DNA of 64,000 nt from the NCBI GenBank assembly GCA_963930655.1, contig OZ005610.1, forward strand, positions 19,227,001 through 19,291,000, read 5' to 3'. The stretch comes from Myrica gale (taxonomy: Eukaryota; Streptophyta; Magnoliopsida; Fagales; Myricaceae). The position numbers were made by a program, and so were the translations under genes. Below are positions 32,627 to 44,335 of the stretch, piece by piece; the stretch's first letter is position 1, and each line of letters starts with the position of its first letter. The notes below the pieces were generated by a model. It saw only the letters and a list, made by a program, of their open reading frames with translations. It was not told where the DNA came from and ran no database searches.

Positions 32627-32890
32627 GAGCTAGGGATCTGGATTATGGTGAGAAGCAAGCGAACACACATCTGAAAATCATACAGAGTTCGCTTGAGTTA
32701 TTTGTCGAGCATCAAGTGAGTGAACGTATGTGTAGGGTTCACGGAGTTTCGCTTGAGCTATCTGTTGAGTATCAAGCAAGACAAATAAATCTGTAAACTT
32801 CACACAATTTCGCTCGAGCAATCTATCGAGCAACAAGCAAGTGAAACAAATCTGTAGATTTCACAGACTTTGCTCGAGCTGAGATTAGAC
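32627..32890. repeat. 60-bp tandem repeat, about 4 copies
   Basis: The phrase TTCGCTYGAG recurs at 32688, 32748, 32809 and (as TTTGCTCGAG) 32869, a 60-61-bp period. Each unit also holds CAAGCAAG and a TTCACA/ACAGA end. A first, more diverged unit begins near 32627. Confidence 0.8.
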
Positions 32891-34577
32891 GAACTTCATG
32901 TAACTCTCTTTATGTTTGGTAGAAGACGAATGAAAGCTTGATCTCTTGAACACTTAATCCACTTTTACTCAGAAAGATTATTATAGCTCAATTGGACAAG
33001 ATTTGATACAAATTAAGCCAAGACAAAAAACCATACACTAACAAACCAAATGAAGGAGCATTAATTGGAGATAGTATAACGCAGGTTAATGACAAGACAT
33101 AATTTATGGGATGTGAAAATTTTAACGGAGGGTCCAAAATAACTGAAAGTCAGTAATTTGTGAGTGCAATATAACAAAACTAATAGATTGTGGTGCAAAA
33201 CATCAAAATCCTAATAGTTTTGAGGGTCTGTAGTGTATTTATCCTAATTTTAGTAATATCTTATTATGTTTGTCATTTCGTTTCACAATTTTTGTTTTCT
33301 GCAATTTATCATGTCGCATTTAAACAACTCACTTTAATTATTTATGTGAAAAATACATATTTAGTATTATGATCAAATCATAATATTAATTATTTAGCAC
33401 ATACCGACATTGTCAAACTTGAAAAATTAAAAAGCAAAGTAGAAACATTAGTTCAATAATAAGTGTTCAGAAAATTTATTGTTAATTATCGATCAGTAAT
33501 GATGTCATATTTAAATAAAACATGAGTAAGTAGATATGCAAGTATGTATGATAGAATTAATAAATGACATTAAACATAAAAACAAAATAATGTTGACAAT
33601 TAGATGCAATAGATTACATACAAAGAAAGATTCAAAGAAAAAATCTTTTGCGTCTCTAAATTATGGGGTCATTTTCATTTTGGGAATCCGAATTAAATAA
33701 CACGTGTAGCACGTTTAGCGGTGGAGTCTTATTTGAGGACCTACATTGATACAATTTTTTTATATTTCAATATGACGAACTTTATTACTCAGACCTCAAA
33801 AATGACATTGACCCCGTAATTAAGGGAGCCCAAAGTTAAATTGCCCCAAGATTCAATGAATTAATTATTTTATCTATCACAAGCAAAATATTATTAAAAA
33901 ATTTGTTTAGTAATTATACTTCTTTTGAAAGCTATAATCAAATGATAATAATATAGCATATCACTTCAAAAAAATAACATTAACATCATATAATAATAAT
34001 AATAATTGTTTTTGATAACCCAAAATAATAATAATAATAACAAATCTTTTTTTTTTCAACTTTCATCATCAGTCGCAATTTCAATTGAGCTGTCCCCAAA
34101 ACCCAATGACTAGCATAGGGAGTAAATTTTTTTGGACAATAATCTAGGATCAATTTTTAATTTTAAACTTCATACTTTTTTTTTAGTAACAAGGATAAAA
34201 ATTTTCTTCACTTTCCACATTTTCTCTGACTCCTATAAAATTATATTTTTTTCATACTTTTTTTTCTCAAAAATCCAATTAAACTATAATCTGCCACAAT
34301 TTTTACAACATTCCCAAAATATTTTTAGTTTGAAGCATTCCCCAAATCTTGTTAGGCAATGGTTAAGGCAGAGATATGTGATTTGGGATTTTTGTTCAAC
34401 AGTAATTCTACCACACATTAGGGGCACCAACTTGTGGCTTATCATGTACAGATTTGGCTTCTCCCAAGGCCTGTTAAGACGATATGAGCAGCCATTTACT
34501 ATACCTGTTTACAAATGTAATGGCATCAACATTTACACAATTAAGAGCACTAGAGTTGAGTCCGAACTCGAGATTGG

Positions 34578-34611
<34 letters not shown>

Positions 34612-34967
34612 AGGGTTATCATTCTGTTTCTTTGAATAACAAATAAATTCCAGTTTGGCACAGAAGCTCAAGCCGCAAGGTTCAGTTCAACCATTATTGA
34701 AACTACACTGACCGCGAGTATTTCAGGCTGCACTTTCAACCGATACAAATTCACAAAAGGGCTGGAACGGACTTGGACTCAAGTCCCCCTCTGGCTTTCA
34801 TTCGAAGAAGAAAACACAAAGGCCTCAGGCATTTGAATAAGTTATTACCTCCTCCCAAGGAAGAAAATCCTAACCTTGTTCTGGCCCCATGAGCTAGCAA
34901 GCAGTGTACGCCATTATATTAGCCTTACACTGGCACCCCCTTCTTGCCTAGCAATTGGGATGCAACA
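32891..34967. other. Intergenic between pararetrovirus and IWS1 3' end
   Basis: AT-rich, with (AAT)n near 33990-34040 and a 36-bp (CT)n run at about 34575-34611. No coding similarity. The last few hundred bases before 34968 should hold the IWS1 3' UTR. Confidence 0.5.
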
Positions 34968-37900
34968 TTATAGATATTTGGTCATTCCACGACCCTCCAC
35001 ACTAAGTTTAGTGGCTTGAAGTTGCTTCTTTTTTGGCGCCTTCAACTGCTGCAACTTCTTATTCATCTGCCATCAACAAGTCCATCTTCAGTTTCAAGAA
35101 AAGAACAGTAGAAACAAAGAATAACAATAGACTATTCTGTTAACCCACTTCACATGCGCACCAGCGCAGATGCACAAAGCAAAATGTCACCCATGGAAAA
35201 ACTAGCAATTTAGCCCTGATGTAAAGATAGACTATAACTTCTGATGTCCACTACAAAAACTAACAGAGATACAACCTCAGTAGTCTAACCAATCCCAGGA
35301 GGTTGGACCTTTCAATTTGGGCTAAATGGCACCAATGTGTACTTCAATTCCATCTACTTCTCAGGCATTTTCAAAGATGCATTCATCGAACCCCACAAAA
35401 ATAAGAGAACTAAGAAAACAGGAACTACAAAAAATCTAGTAGAAACTTGGAAGAACCAGAAATGATGATACTAATTCAAATCTCGCATTGCACGCACATA
35501 GAAAATGGGGAAAAAAGTGACTGCCTAGAGAAAGACTTAATGAAAAGGGGTTTCCAGTATTATCAAACAGAGTAAAAGCCAGAGAGAAAAAAAGAACGGA
35601 ATAAAGGCTTGAGCACGGGCAGCAAAGCAATCAGAGAACTTTGAAGACCAGTGTGATATGGGATTCTACATCATATTCAGAAACAAGACTCATCATTTTG
35701 CTTTGCTTCTTGCCCGAAACAACTTATCATCAGCAACCATGAATAGAGAAAACTACACAGCTTTGCTTAAAAGAAGTCCAAGCTTCAAAGAAGGCCAAAG
35801 CATATCAAATAACTATCACATAATCGTATAATGCAAGCAATGAAAATGTCAAACCGTTATCTAGGAAACACCTTTAAATGCAAAGTTTGGCATTCTTACA
35901 CTCAGATCAGCCGTAATCTATAGACAGATGCTTGCCCAATAAAATACACAAATCCAAGTTTAGATTGCCCACATCTCCCCTTAATCCCACTACTTTTGGC
36001 ATTAACAGAGTTCTGCGAGGAAAAGTTTTGCTCCTCGCATGAAAAGATTGTTAGTGCCATATGGTAGCCAGGTGGTTTTGGACTTTATGATCTTTTCTAG
36101 ATACTAATTAAAAAGTGAGAAGCTGGTGTTGCCATTAAAAAGGAAGGAGACAAGAAAATTAGGATGCGTTTGCAAACTCTAACTAAGTGGAATAGTTAAG
36201 GAATGTTATGAAAATTGAGAAAATTGGAGTTTTATTGGGTTTTGGAAGAAAGTAGTGAATAAAGTAGAATTTTATAGGAGTTGATGAAAAAGTGAAGCGA
36301 GAGAAGTAGAATTTATGGGAGTTGGTGAAAAGGTGAAGAAAGAGATGGTTTGAGTTAATTTTTTATATTTATGGTAATGAAAAAAGATGATTTGATGGGG
36401 GAGAGATTATTTTAAAGTTAATTTATTTGATAAAAAAATTTGAGTTAGTTGTGTTTGCAAACTAAAATTTTGAAATAGTGAAATTTTTTATGATGGTGTT
36501 TTGCAAACACGCCCTTACTTCTAAACAACCCTTTGTACGATGTGATGACCATTCCAATTGGAAGTTCAACACTACATCTGATATGGTGAGCTCTTAAGCA
36601 CCAACACATGCTTAACTCCCATTGTGTCCAGATATCAACATGGATAAAAACCAAAGAAAATTTGGGTCTAAGTTTCAAATTCAAATCACGTCATGTTGCA
36701 CTTGAAAATGAAGGCTCTATAATGACAAAAAGACATCATCTCGAGCAGTAAGGTGAATGTTTTGAAGGTCAAGGTGATGAACCAAATTACTGAACAGTAA
36801 GAGGAAGCTATTAGACTTGGAGACAATATAAATGATCTTAGGAAGTTAACTGGACCATGCACTACACAGGATCATTTACCACCACAAAACAGGAAATCAC
36901 AGTCGAATAGACAACTGCAGTCAACCACAAGAAATCCACGTTGAGCACATTTGAAAATCGAAGCACAGCCGACGAGAAGTCAACCACTAAGTTTCATTAC
37001 AGAAAACTTGAGATCTTCAGTCTATGGACAGTCAAGGCACGGTCAATTGAAAAGACCAAAACCGATTATTAGATAATATTCTCCACATGATCGTTTCCTA
37101 CAATGTGCTGTTTCCATCTATCTTGATATGTCTATATAAGTAAGAATATATACATATATAAGTATCTACATGTATCCACATGAGTATAAACATATGCATT
37201 CTTATGTATCCATACATATGTATATGAAAGTGTGTAAATGCATACTCATTAATTTCATGGATGTATTAGATTGCCTTGATACTCTTGCTACAAATATTGA
37301 TATCATTCAATTTGTATTGATCTGGTTTAATTCTGAACATTCCATTAAAATCAATACACGACGCAGTTAAAATGGTTAGCCGAATTTGTATAGAACTTCA
37401 CATTGGTAAATTTGATTGCAAGGACCTATTCAAACCTTTGTAGGTCTCAACTTTCCACATCATCTATAACACACCACTTCACTTCACAAGCCGAAGTTAA
37501 GCACCAAAATGTCTATAGAGGCCACTCCTATTTGACTAAAGATTCAGTTCATAAAACAAAAACAAATTCATAATCTCACCCAGATGGCTATAGCTTTTCT
37601 GATATTTATGGGGTTCTAGATATAATACAAACAGTCTGACATCATCTACTCAATTTCCTTTGTCAGTGTGAATCCTACTTCAATCCCTTTGCTGGCCACC
37701 CCAAGGTTTATCCCAATAACTGCCAGTGCATGTGGGATGGGCTCAAAGTATCCACACAAGATCAACTAGTTTTCCAAAGTAAGAGTCTCACACAAACTTA
37801 AGCACTGAAATATTTAACTTACAGTGTCTATCTGTGATGATATTTTAGTAGAAAGCCAGTGACCTCAAAAACTAAAGTTTTTACCACCCCCAAGGTACAG

Positions 37901-39112
37901 CCCTCCTCCCGTCCTCATTAACATCCCAAGGAAATAAAGTAGGTGTAGAGAAAAGGAATTTGAAGTAATTCAGCTCAGCATGTCAATTTCGACCCACAAA
38001 ACTCCAGGGAAAAGGTCTGATGATAATGGTAAACATCTGAACGCCAGATAATCATTTTGGAAAGAAGACTTTCAGATAAAATGTAATCATCATACTTATG
38101 TCAGTTCAATAGTCGTATTGCTTAAGCTAATGCCACAACCCAGGAAGAGTTTAATACGCTACTGTTCTTGTTCTAAGGATGAACAGGATGCTGTGTTTAG
38201 ATTCTACTCAAGAACAGGCAAAACTGAAAGAGGGCAAGCAGAAGAGTAGACATGTAATTCAGGTAAAACTGAGGCTTGCACAGATTCATCTCTACGATAT
38301 ATGATATTATGCACTCCCAGTCAGGACAAAAAGAACCAGAAAATCAAGAAAAAAAGAGTAACACTTCCACTTAGTAGTTAAGGCATTGCCTCTTCCACAT
38401 ATAATGAAGAAAACCAACTCCTTCCATTCGGAACTGGAATGAATCATTTCCTCAATTAGAGGATGTACATATTTATTGCTCTATGAAACAAGCTTAAATA
38501 GCTACCCACATATATATATATATATATATATATTTTACCCCATTCTAATATTTAAATCTTCCGCAGAGAGAAACCAACCTTCAAACGACGCTGATCTTGT
38601 ACAACTTGTTTTGCACGGGCTCTAACTTCATCCGGATCAATCTTAGATTGTGGGCGCACCACAAAATCTAATGGTGTAGCTTCCGGCCTTGTAGCATGCA
38701 GTCTGGAAGATGACTGACCCGATTTACGTTCCCTGCATTATAGTAAAAATTCCCATGTAACCTGATATGGTGCACGAAATATGGCTCACAGAAAATAAAG
38801 AGCCCAGTAGCAAAACATGTCTGTCATCATATCTCACCGTGAAAAATCATCCAAATCAAGATCACCATCTCTAGATTCAATTCCAGCAGCTGTATTAGCC
38901 GGCCTACCATAGGTTGAAAGAAAGAAAATAGAAAGGAAATTACATAATAAACAATGTATATTTACACTTATGTGACAGAAAAAAGATGGAGAAACATGCA
39001 GAACAAGTCATAAAGAGTACTTCTTCACAGATGGCCTTCTGAAGGGAACCCTCTCATCATCAACATTTCTCATCTCCTCAAACCTTGTACTCTTATTAAA
39101 TATCGGTCGACT
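34968..39112 (-). CDS. IWS1: IWS1 exons 8-11: C-terminal tail
   Basis: Exon 8 (39112-39021) reads RPIFNKSTRFEEMRN. Exon 9 (38903-38838) reads ESRDGDLDLDDFSR. Exon 10 (38732-38579) reads RPEATPLDFVVRPQSKIDPD and ends QDQRRLK. Exon 11 (35066-34968) reads MNKKLQQLKAPKKKQLQATK and ends at TAA 34970-34968. Confidence 0.93.
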
Positions 39113-42100
39113 CTGCACTTGGAAGTCCAAAATAAAAAAAAACTTTAATATCAGAAAATATAATAGGAGAGCCATGTATGATCACAGAGGACTTTTAAGA
39201 ACAAGAAAAAAACGTGGCTACACATAAAAAGAAAGCTTTGTACGAGTCGAACAAAAACATGATGCTGACCAAAGACGTAGTAGTTGGAAACTTGCAAAAG
39301 AAAAAGGAAGCCACGGAAACAACCGATCGTCTAATCTCATATCAGCAAAGCAGAACCAAACAGAAATCATTTCAGCATTTCAAGTCAGATTTTTACAATC
39401 ACCAAGGGTAAAAACATGGCGACATTCACGCGCAGACAAGAATATCCACCATCCTTGGCCACTTTTAGTATCATTCCAATGCAGCTAAATGAGTGTCATA
39501 AATTTCCCAAAGGGGAAAAGAAAAAGGCAGCACAACAATCTTGTACATTTGTCAAGATCTCCCTATTACCATGGTCATACCCAATGTAGATAAGAGTTAA
39601 TAGTGAATCACATTACCCATTTATCAACCAAATCCTTTGCAAGTTTCCTGTTGGATGTGGTTTCCTCATCAGATTTGGATAAAAACATAATGACCTGGTC
39701 CATCATATAGTAAATCAGTCAAAGGTGTTACCGTAATCAAGCCACAAAATTATGGACTGCTTCTAAGCAAATTCGTTACCTTTCCAAGACCACTCTTCTT
39801 CAGTTGTTCTCTTCTATCATACTGCTCTAGATCAATGGGGAACTACATAACAGAAGCAACATTTCAGATACTACATTTCTTTCCTCCACGATCATCAATA
39901 GAAATTGAGGAAAAATGAGGGAACTTTAACCATACATCAGTCAAAATTTTCAAAACTGCAGCACGGATATTAATGTTTGGTAAGCTTCCGTCAGGAAGAG
40001 GTTCAAGCCAATTCTTTAACAGATTTAGCACTCCATGATCCAAGAATTCCTGTTGAAGTTGCTTCCTGCACCAAGAGAAGTTCCCATGAAGAATATTATA
40101 ACCTAAAAGATAAGAATTACAAATGCCCAGAAAGCCAAGAAAGCCGAAAGAAACTGAAGACAGAAAACTTACTTTGAAAGGACCTCGGTCAGAAGAGGCA
40201 GCTTTTTAAGTTTATTAACAGCAGGCTTCCCCTGTCTATTCAGGTCTGCATCCTCTTCTGCAGTGACCTCGAGCTCAGCCATGACATTTTCAACCAGCAA
40301 TGCAATGTCCGCAGGGCTTCTCTCATTCTTCTTCTTTTTCTTCCCCTTCTTGAAGAGCTCATTGATTTCTTCATCTTCATCGCCCTCCTCAGCCTTGGAA
40401 CATCCAAATGACAAACCAATAAAGGCATCAAGAAACCTTACAGACACACATCAAGAGATCAATAGGAATTTGTTAAGAAGCACACTAGTCAATCAATAAC
40501 ATTGGAAAACACAATAATAGTTACACACTATCTCCAAAAATTTTCTAGAATTAGAATAAACTGCAAAAAATGAATTTGCAACCCACAGCATCACATCATC
40601 ACCACTTCAAGTGAAATATATAACATAAAGATTAAATTAACCTGAGGAGCACTTCCAGGGGAGGGCGGCTCATTGCCACTTCCATACCCAATCGCGGGAT
40701 CCACACCTGTGTCATCTATGAAGTTATCATCATCCACAGTCCTGAGACCCTCATGATCATCCTAATCATTCAAGAGACAGAAACAATTAGAAACTCATAC
40801 CTAGAAAACTAAAAGCATCACTAAGTCATATAGACTAAAGTGACTCATGGTTACTCTAATGGACAGGCTTTGGATTTAAATAAAAGAAGAAACAATTGTG
40901 CAATAAATCAAAATACGATATTACTTCCCAAGGGGAGAAAATCCAAGATAAAACTAGTTAAAAAAGATATAGCAGTCAAAAGGTTTTTTTTTTTTTATAA
41001 GTGATATAGCAGTCAAAGTTCAAATTCAACCTTGCTTGGTTACCAAACAAGTTAAGTCTCGGTAAATTTTGTGCACACAGAAACTAACTTTCGTCCAAAG
41101 ACACATTTTACTTGACAATTTACAACTCATAAGGCGATTTTGCTTTTCGTAAATAAAGAATCACCAGTAATGAAACATAGCGGACATAATCCCACTTCAC
41201 TAATTTATATGTCCTACGTTAAACATGTGCATCCACATAAAATCTACTCATGTTGAAGCAAAAGGGTTTCATAAACTTTTTTTTTGATAAGTCAAAAGGG
41301 TTTCATAAACTAGCTGTCCAAGAATCTGGTAATCAAGTTTCTCCATTTTTCCTTTTTCTTTTTTATAACCATCAATTCCAACTTCTTTCTTAAAATTATG
41401 GTCAGACTTAAACATTAGAATAGCCCAATACCCGAACTCAAGAAGAAATCTGAGTTTCTTGCTCAAGACCAATGAACTCAATTGAACTTAATTTCTCAAG
41501 ACCATAGAACTTAATTGCTCAAGACCATAGAAATCTAGTATACCTCGGAATTGTCACCGGCAATGGTGTCCCACATCTCCTTTACCTCACCATCGCGATC
41601 CTTCCCGGATGAAAACCCTCTCTTGGAGAAATTATTGGACTCGCCCTTCCCTGAAGAAAACCCTCTCCTCTCTCCCTTGTGCCTCTTCTCCTTCTTCCCA
41701 CTACTCCCACCACCACCACTCTCCTTTCTCTTCTTCCTATTCCTCTCAAAGCCCTCATCGTCCTCGTCCTCATCGACCAGGCTAGGAACCACGATCTCCT
41801 TCGCCCCGGTGTTCTCGCCCTTCTTGATCAGTCGTTTCCGGGGCTTCGTCTTCAACGACGAGGGGTCTGCATCATAGACCGGCGTCGTAGACCGCTCTCG
41901 CTGCCCCAGGCCGTGCCGCCACTGGTCCTCGACGTCGTCGTCTAAGAGGTCCTGCCGCGGCTCCGGGGACTGCTCCCGATCGGACTGTACGTCATCATAG
42001 TCCATCAACGGCTCTCCATCCTCATCACGGTACCTGAAAAAGCATATAAAACCCTAATTTTATCTCAGAGACAATTCCCAGAAAACTTAATTACCTCACA

Positions 42101-42143
42101 AAGACGGAAGGGAAGAGACGTACGGATCGTCTTCGTAACCCAT
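34968..42143 (-). CDS. IWS1: IWS1 (SPT6-interacting transcription elongation factor), complete
   Basis: Nuclear partner of SPT6 on elongating RNA polymerase II. In Arabidopsis it also works with BES1 in brassinosteroid-regulated expression (family knowledge). Eleven exons: 42143-42124, 42033-41544, 40761-40642, 40393-40173, 40065-39936, 39842-39780, 39694-39617, 39112-39021, 38903-38838, 38732-38579, 35066-34968. Phases are consistent, giving 1533 nt or 510 residues plus stop, close to the plant family length of ~500. The first exon codes only MGYEDDP. Acidic N-terminus, then basic low-complexity, then the TFIIS N-terminal (LW) domain ~residues 235-350 and a conserved tail SVEGRGMTKYL. No frame damage, so probably functional. 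Intron 10 is 3.5 kb and includes a MITE. Confidence 0.96.
36162..36514. mobile_element. PIF/Harbinger-like MITE in IWS1 intron 10
   Basis: 353 bp. Ends GGATGCGTTTGCAAAC and, inverted, GGGCGTGTTTGCAAAA, flanked by TTA (36159-36161 and 36515-36517). Same interior phrases (GGAGTTGGTGAAAAAGTG) as the copies at 14 kb and 62 kb. No coding capacity. Confidence 0.78.
36520..38578. other. Rest of IWS1 intron 10
   Basis: Non-coding. Includes ATGTATC/CATATG-rich sequence at 37140-37230 and a (TA)n run at 38511-38532. Nothing else recognisable. Confidence 0.5.
39617..40761 (-). CDS. IWS1: IWS1 exons 3-7: TFIIS N-terminal domain core
   Basis: Exon 3 (40761-40642) gives FIDDTGVDPAIGYGSG. Exon 4 (40393-40173) is GKKKKKNERSPADIALLVEN to KLKKLPLLTEVLSK. 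Exon 5 (40065-39936) has FLDHGVLNLLKNWLEPLPDG. Exon 6 has FPIDLEQYDRREQLKKSGLG. Exon 7 has VIMFLSKSDEETTSNRKLAK. This is the helical bundle shared by TFIIS, elongin A and IWS1. Confidence 0.94.
40981..41002 (-). mobile_element. Tail-only LINE insertion in IWS1 intron 2
   Basis: 22 bp consisting of AGG, a T-run and ATAAGT. On the minus strand this is ACTTAT plus an A-tail. It is flanked by the 15-bp duplication GATATAGCAGTCAAA (40966-40980 and 41003-41017). Confidence 0.75.
41278..41292 (-). mobile_element. Tail-only LINE insertion in IWS1 intron 2
   Basis: 15 bp, a T-run then GATAAGT (minus strand ACTTATC plus A-tail), flanked by a perfect 19-bp duplication CAAAAGGGTTTCATAAACT (41259-41277 and 41293-41311). 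The inserted bases equal the final seven bases of the local LINE family. Confidence 0.8.
41544..42143 (-). CDS. IWS1: IWS1 exons 1-2: acidic and basic N-terminal region
   Basis: Exon 1 is only 20 nt (42143-42124). Its donor CC|GTACGT and the acceptor CAG|GTACCG at 42033 keep PYRDEDGEP in frame. Exon 2 (490 nt) encodes DYDDVQSDREQSPEPRQD, KPRKRLIKKGEN, PSLVDEDEDDEGF and a Gly/Ser/Lys-rich stretch, then EVKEMWDTIAGDNSE. Such disordered acidic regions contact SPT6 in the family. Confidence 0.93.
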
Positions 42144-43085
42144 GTGTAATGAAGATAACAAATCAGAGACTTCACCAGCTCAGTGCCTGAGAGATGAAAG
42201 ATGAAAAATAGCATGAGACACAACGTCTCACAAACTCAATGAATATTGACAGGGGACAACAACTCACTTATTCACTGGGGAAAATAATCATAACAATTTA
42301 CAGAACTTTTGATAGATCTAAACCATCAACATTTTTCCTTAATTACCACATTAATCGAAAGAGAAATAAAGTGAAAAAAAAAACCTAGGGGACCTGGCCT
42401 AGCGAGAAAAAAAATCGAGCAAAGAAAATTTGAAAGCATTTTATTTCGCTTGTCCCTGCTTCTTCCACGACTTTCCGGACCAACCTAGGGGGATCTGGCC
42501 TTGCAAGTCCCTCTGCATCTTGGGTGCAGACCACGCAAAATCAGTCCATGGATATTCACAAAATGAATTCCCAAAAATACCACTCGAGATTGGACAATGA
42601 AAGCTCACAAATTTAAAAATCAAGCAACCGAAAAGAATGCAAACCACCCCCAAAATGTTGAGACGATGATTCCAGTGTTGAAAAGGGTCTTAACACCCAA
42701 ACGAACTGCAGTAGAACATATCGAAAACGAAAAGAACAAAAACACGGAGAATTGGATATTTGATCTTACAAAAACCAGATGGAGCGAAGAAGACGGACAA
42801 CTACAAGAGAAGGCAAGAGGGAGAAAATCAGAAGCACAAAAACTATTTGCTGCAATTCAGCTTGGACGACAGCTTCTCAAGATCTTAAACGTGTTTTTAA
42901 TTCACTTTGACGACATTGGCTAAGTGGTGTCGTTTTGTCTTGGAGGCTGAGATGGGATGACTAAAAGTGGCTTGTCCCTAAAAGCTCATAGATCAAATAC
43001 AACTATGTCCTTTACCTTCAAAAATTAGTTAGGATTGTTTGTCCTGAAAAATTTTTAAACAAAAATTTTGAAAAAGTACCGAAGT
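42144..43085 (-). promoter_or_regulatory. IWS1 upstream region / 5' UTR, possible leader intron
   Basis: On the minus strand TTTCATCTCTCAG|GCACTG (about 42187) looks like a splice acceptor 40 bases before the ATG, so a 5' UTR intron is possible. The donor and transcription start were not identified. No conserved coding frame here. Confidence 0.35.
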
Positions 43086-43094
43086 TTATTAAAA

Positions 43095-44326
43095 GGCTAA
43101 ATATCTCTAGCAGCCTTTGGAGTTTGAGCTTTTCCCATATTGGTCTTTAGGGTAAACTTTTCCCTATAGGTATCCCTACGATTTGGACCGAATCTCATTC
43201 TTATCCTAACGTTAACTTTTTTTAACAAAATGACACGTAGATAACGTCTAACATGTCATACTCATTCATAATCTGTCACACGTCAATGGTTGTTGACTAG
43301 ACTAATCCACATTGACGAAGTGGGACTCACGTGCCATATGACATTCCGCGCGAGATTAAAGCCCTCCAGCTACGTGTTTAAGTGGCGCCCGTTTAAAATT
43401 AGCCTCAACACTGTCATCGATCTCCGACAAACGCAAGAACCCTAAATACCTAACCCATTCCCATTTGCTTTCGATTTCAATTTCCCTTCAGCAACTCCAT
43501 CAATCCCTCGCAATGTCAATGAGAATCGCATCCTTGTCGTCTGTTAGCAATGGAAGGCATAAAGGGGCACTATCGGAATTAGAGGGTGACGAAGACGCAC
43601 ATCTCTGCTTCTGCGGTATCAAGTCAAGAATGAAGACAAACAGGATAGAGGGGAATCTGGGCAGAAGATTTTTCGGTTGCCCCGCATTATTCAAGTGATT
43701 TGGTTAGCATCCAGTACATCTTCCCTTGAATTTCCTTTCTCTTTGATTGTTCTGCTGAATACAAAATCTGGGTTCTAAACTAATAATGCCTTATCTTATT
43801 GATTAATTTGTTCAGTACTTGATTGAGAATGGCATTATCTAGTGTCTCTAACCAGACGACTTATGGATGAAGTTTAGTTTATTTGAGAAATAAGACCCCT
43901 GAAAAGATGAGAAGAAATGAGTTCTGATTCAAACCTCTGTTTTCTTTTGGACACGGTTTTTAATTTTAGTTTGTTTGGAGAATTTTTTTTCTACTTATAA
44001 CCAACTTATATTTTGCCATTTGAAATGTCTATTGATGAGTCCAAAGAGTATGTACTCGCAGTGCTGTGAAAAGTATTTAATGGAATGGTCAAACACAGTT
44101 CAGATTGCACAATGTATCTTCAGTTGTGAAGTCTATATTTAGCAAGTGCTCAGTATTCTACCTATCTTTTGCTCGTTATCCACGTGTGCAATTCCGTTAA
44201 AGAAGTTAACTTTATGATGATAATGAGATTCAATCCAAACCGCAGGGATACCTGTAGGGAAAAGTTTACCCTAAAGACCAATCTAGGAAAATTTCAAACC
44301 CCAAGGATTGCTGGAGATATTTAGCC
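43095..44326 (+). mobile_element. Mutator-like (Pack-MULE-type) element carrying a GRF zinc-finger ORF
   Basis: 1232 bp with long terminal inverted repeats (43095 to ~43230 and ~44190 to 44326), starting GGCTAAATATCTCYAGCA and sharing GGTCTTTAGGGTAAACTTTT. A perfect 9-bp target duplication TTATTAAAA lies at 43086-43094 and 44327-44335. A 9-bp duplication and TIRs over 100 bp are typical of MULEs. It has no transposase, and the interior looks like the 5' end of a host gene. Confidence 0.88.
43513..43698 (+). CDS. Small GRF-type zinc-finger ORF inside MULE
   Basis: 61 residues from ATG 43513 to TGA 43698. The C-terminal half carries LCFCGIKSRMKTN followed by NLGRRFFGCPALFK. This fits the GRF zinc finger (C-x-C-G, then N-x-GRRFFGC), a fold found in some nucleases and in many plant transposon-borne ORFs. 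Only three of the metal ligands lie before the stop. The sequence TTCAA|GTGATT at the end may be a splice donor, so the captured exon may have continued downstream. A pyrimidine-rich leader with AACCCTAAA precedes it, like a plant 5' UTR. The frame is open upstream of the ATG, but that part is not conserved-looking. Expression is unknown. Confidence 0.55.
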   Translation: MSMRIASLSSVSNGRHKGALSELEGDEDAHLCFCGIKSRMKTNRIEGNLGRRFFGCPALFK

Positions 44327-44335
44327 TTATTAAAA

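Noticed and set aside
32627..32890. CRISPR-like array
   Set aside because: The whole 60-bp unit is repeated without variable spacers, in a plant nuclear genome.
34132..34635. Long open frame of 167 codons on the plus strand
   Set aside because: Hydrophobic low-complexity translation ending in a (CT)n microsatellite. No domain and no gene context.
41551..41945. Plus-strand and shifted minus-strand open frames opposite IWS1 exon 2
   Set aside because: They are mirror frames of the low-complexity acidic/basic exon, whose frame is fixed by homology and splicing.
42597..42923. 108-codon plus-strand frame upstream of IWS1
   Set aside because: No recognisable domain. It lies in the likely IWS1 promoter/leader on the opposite strand.
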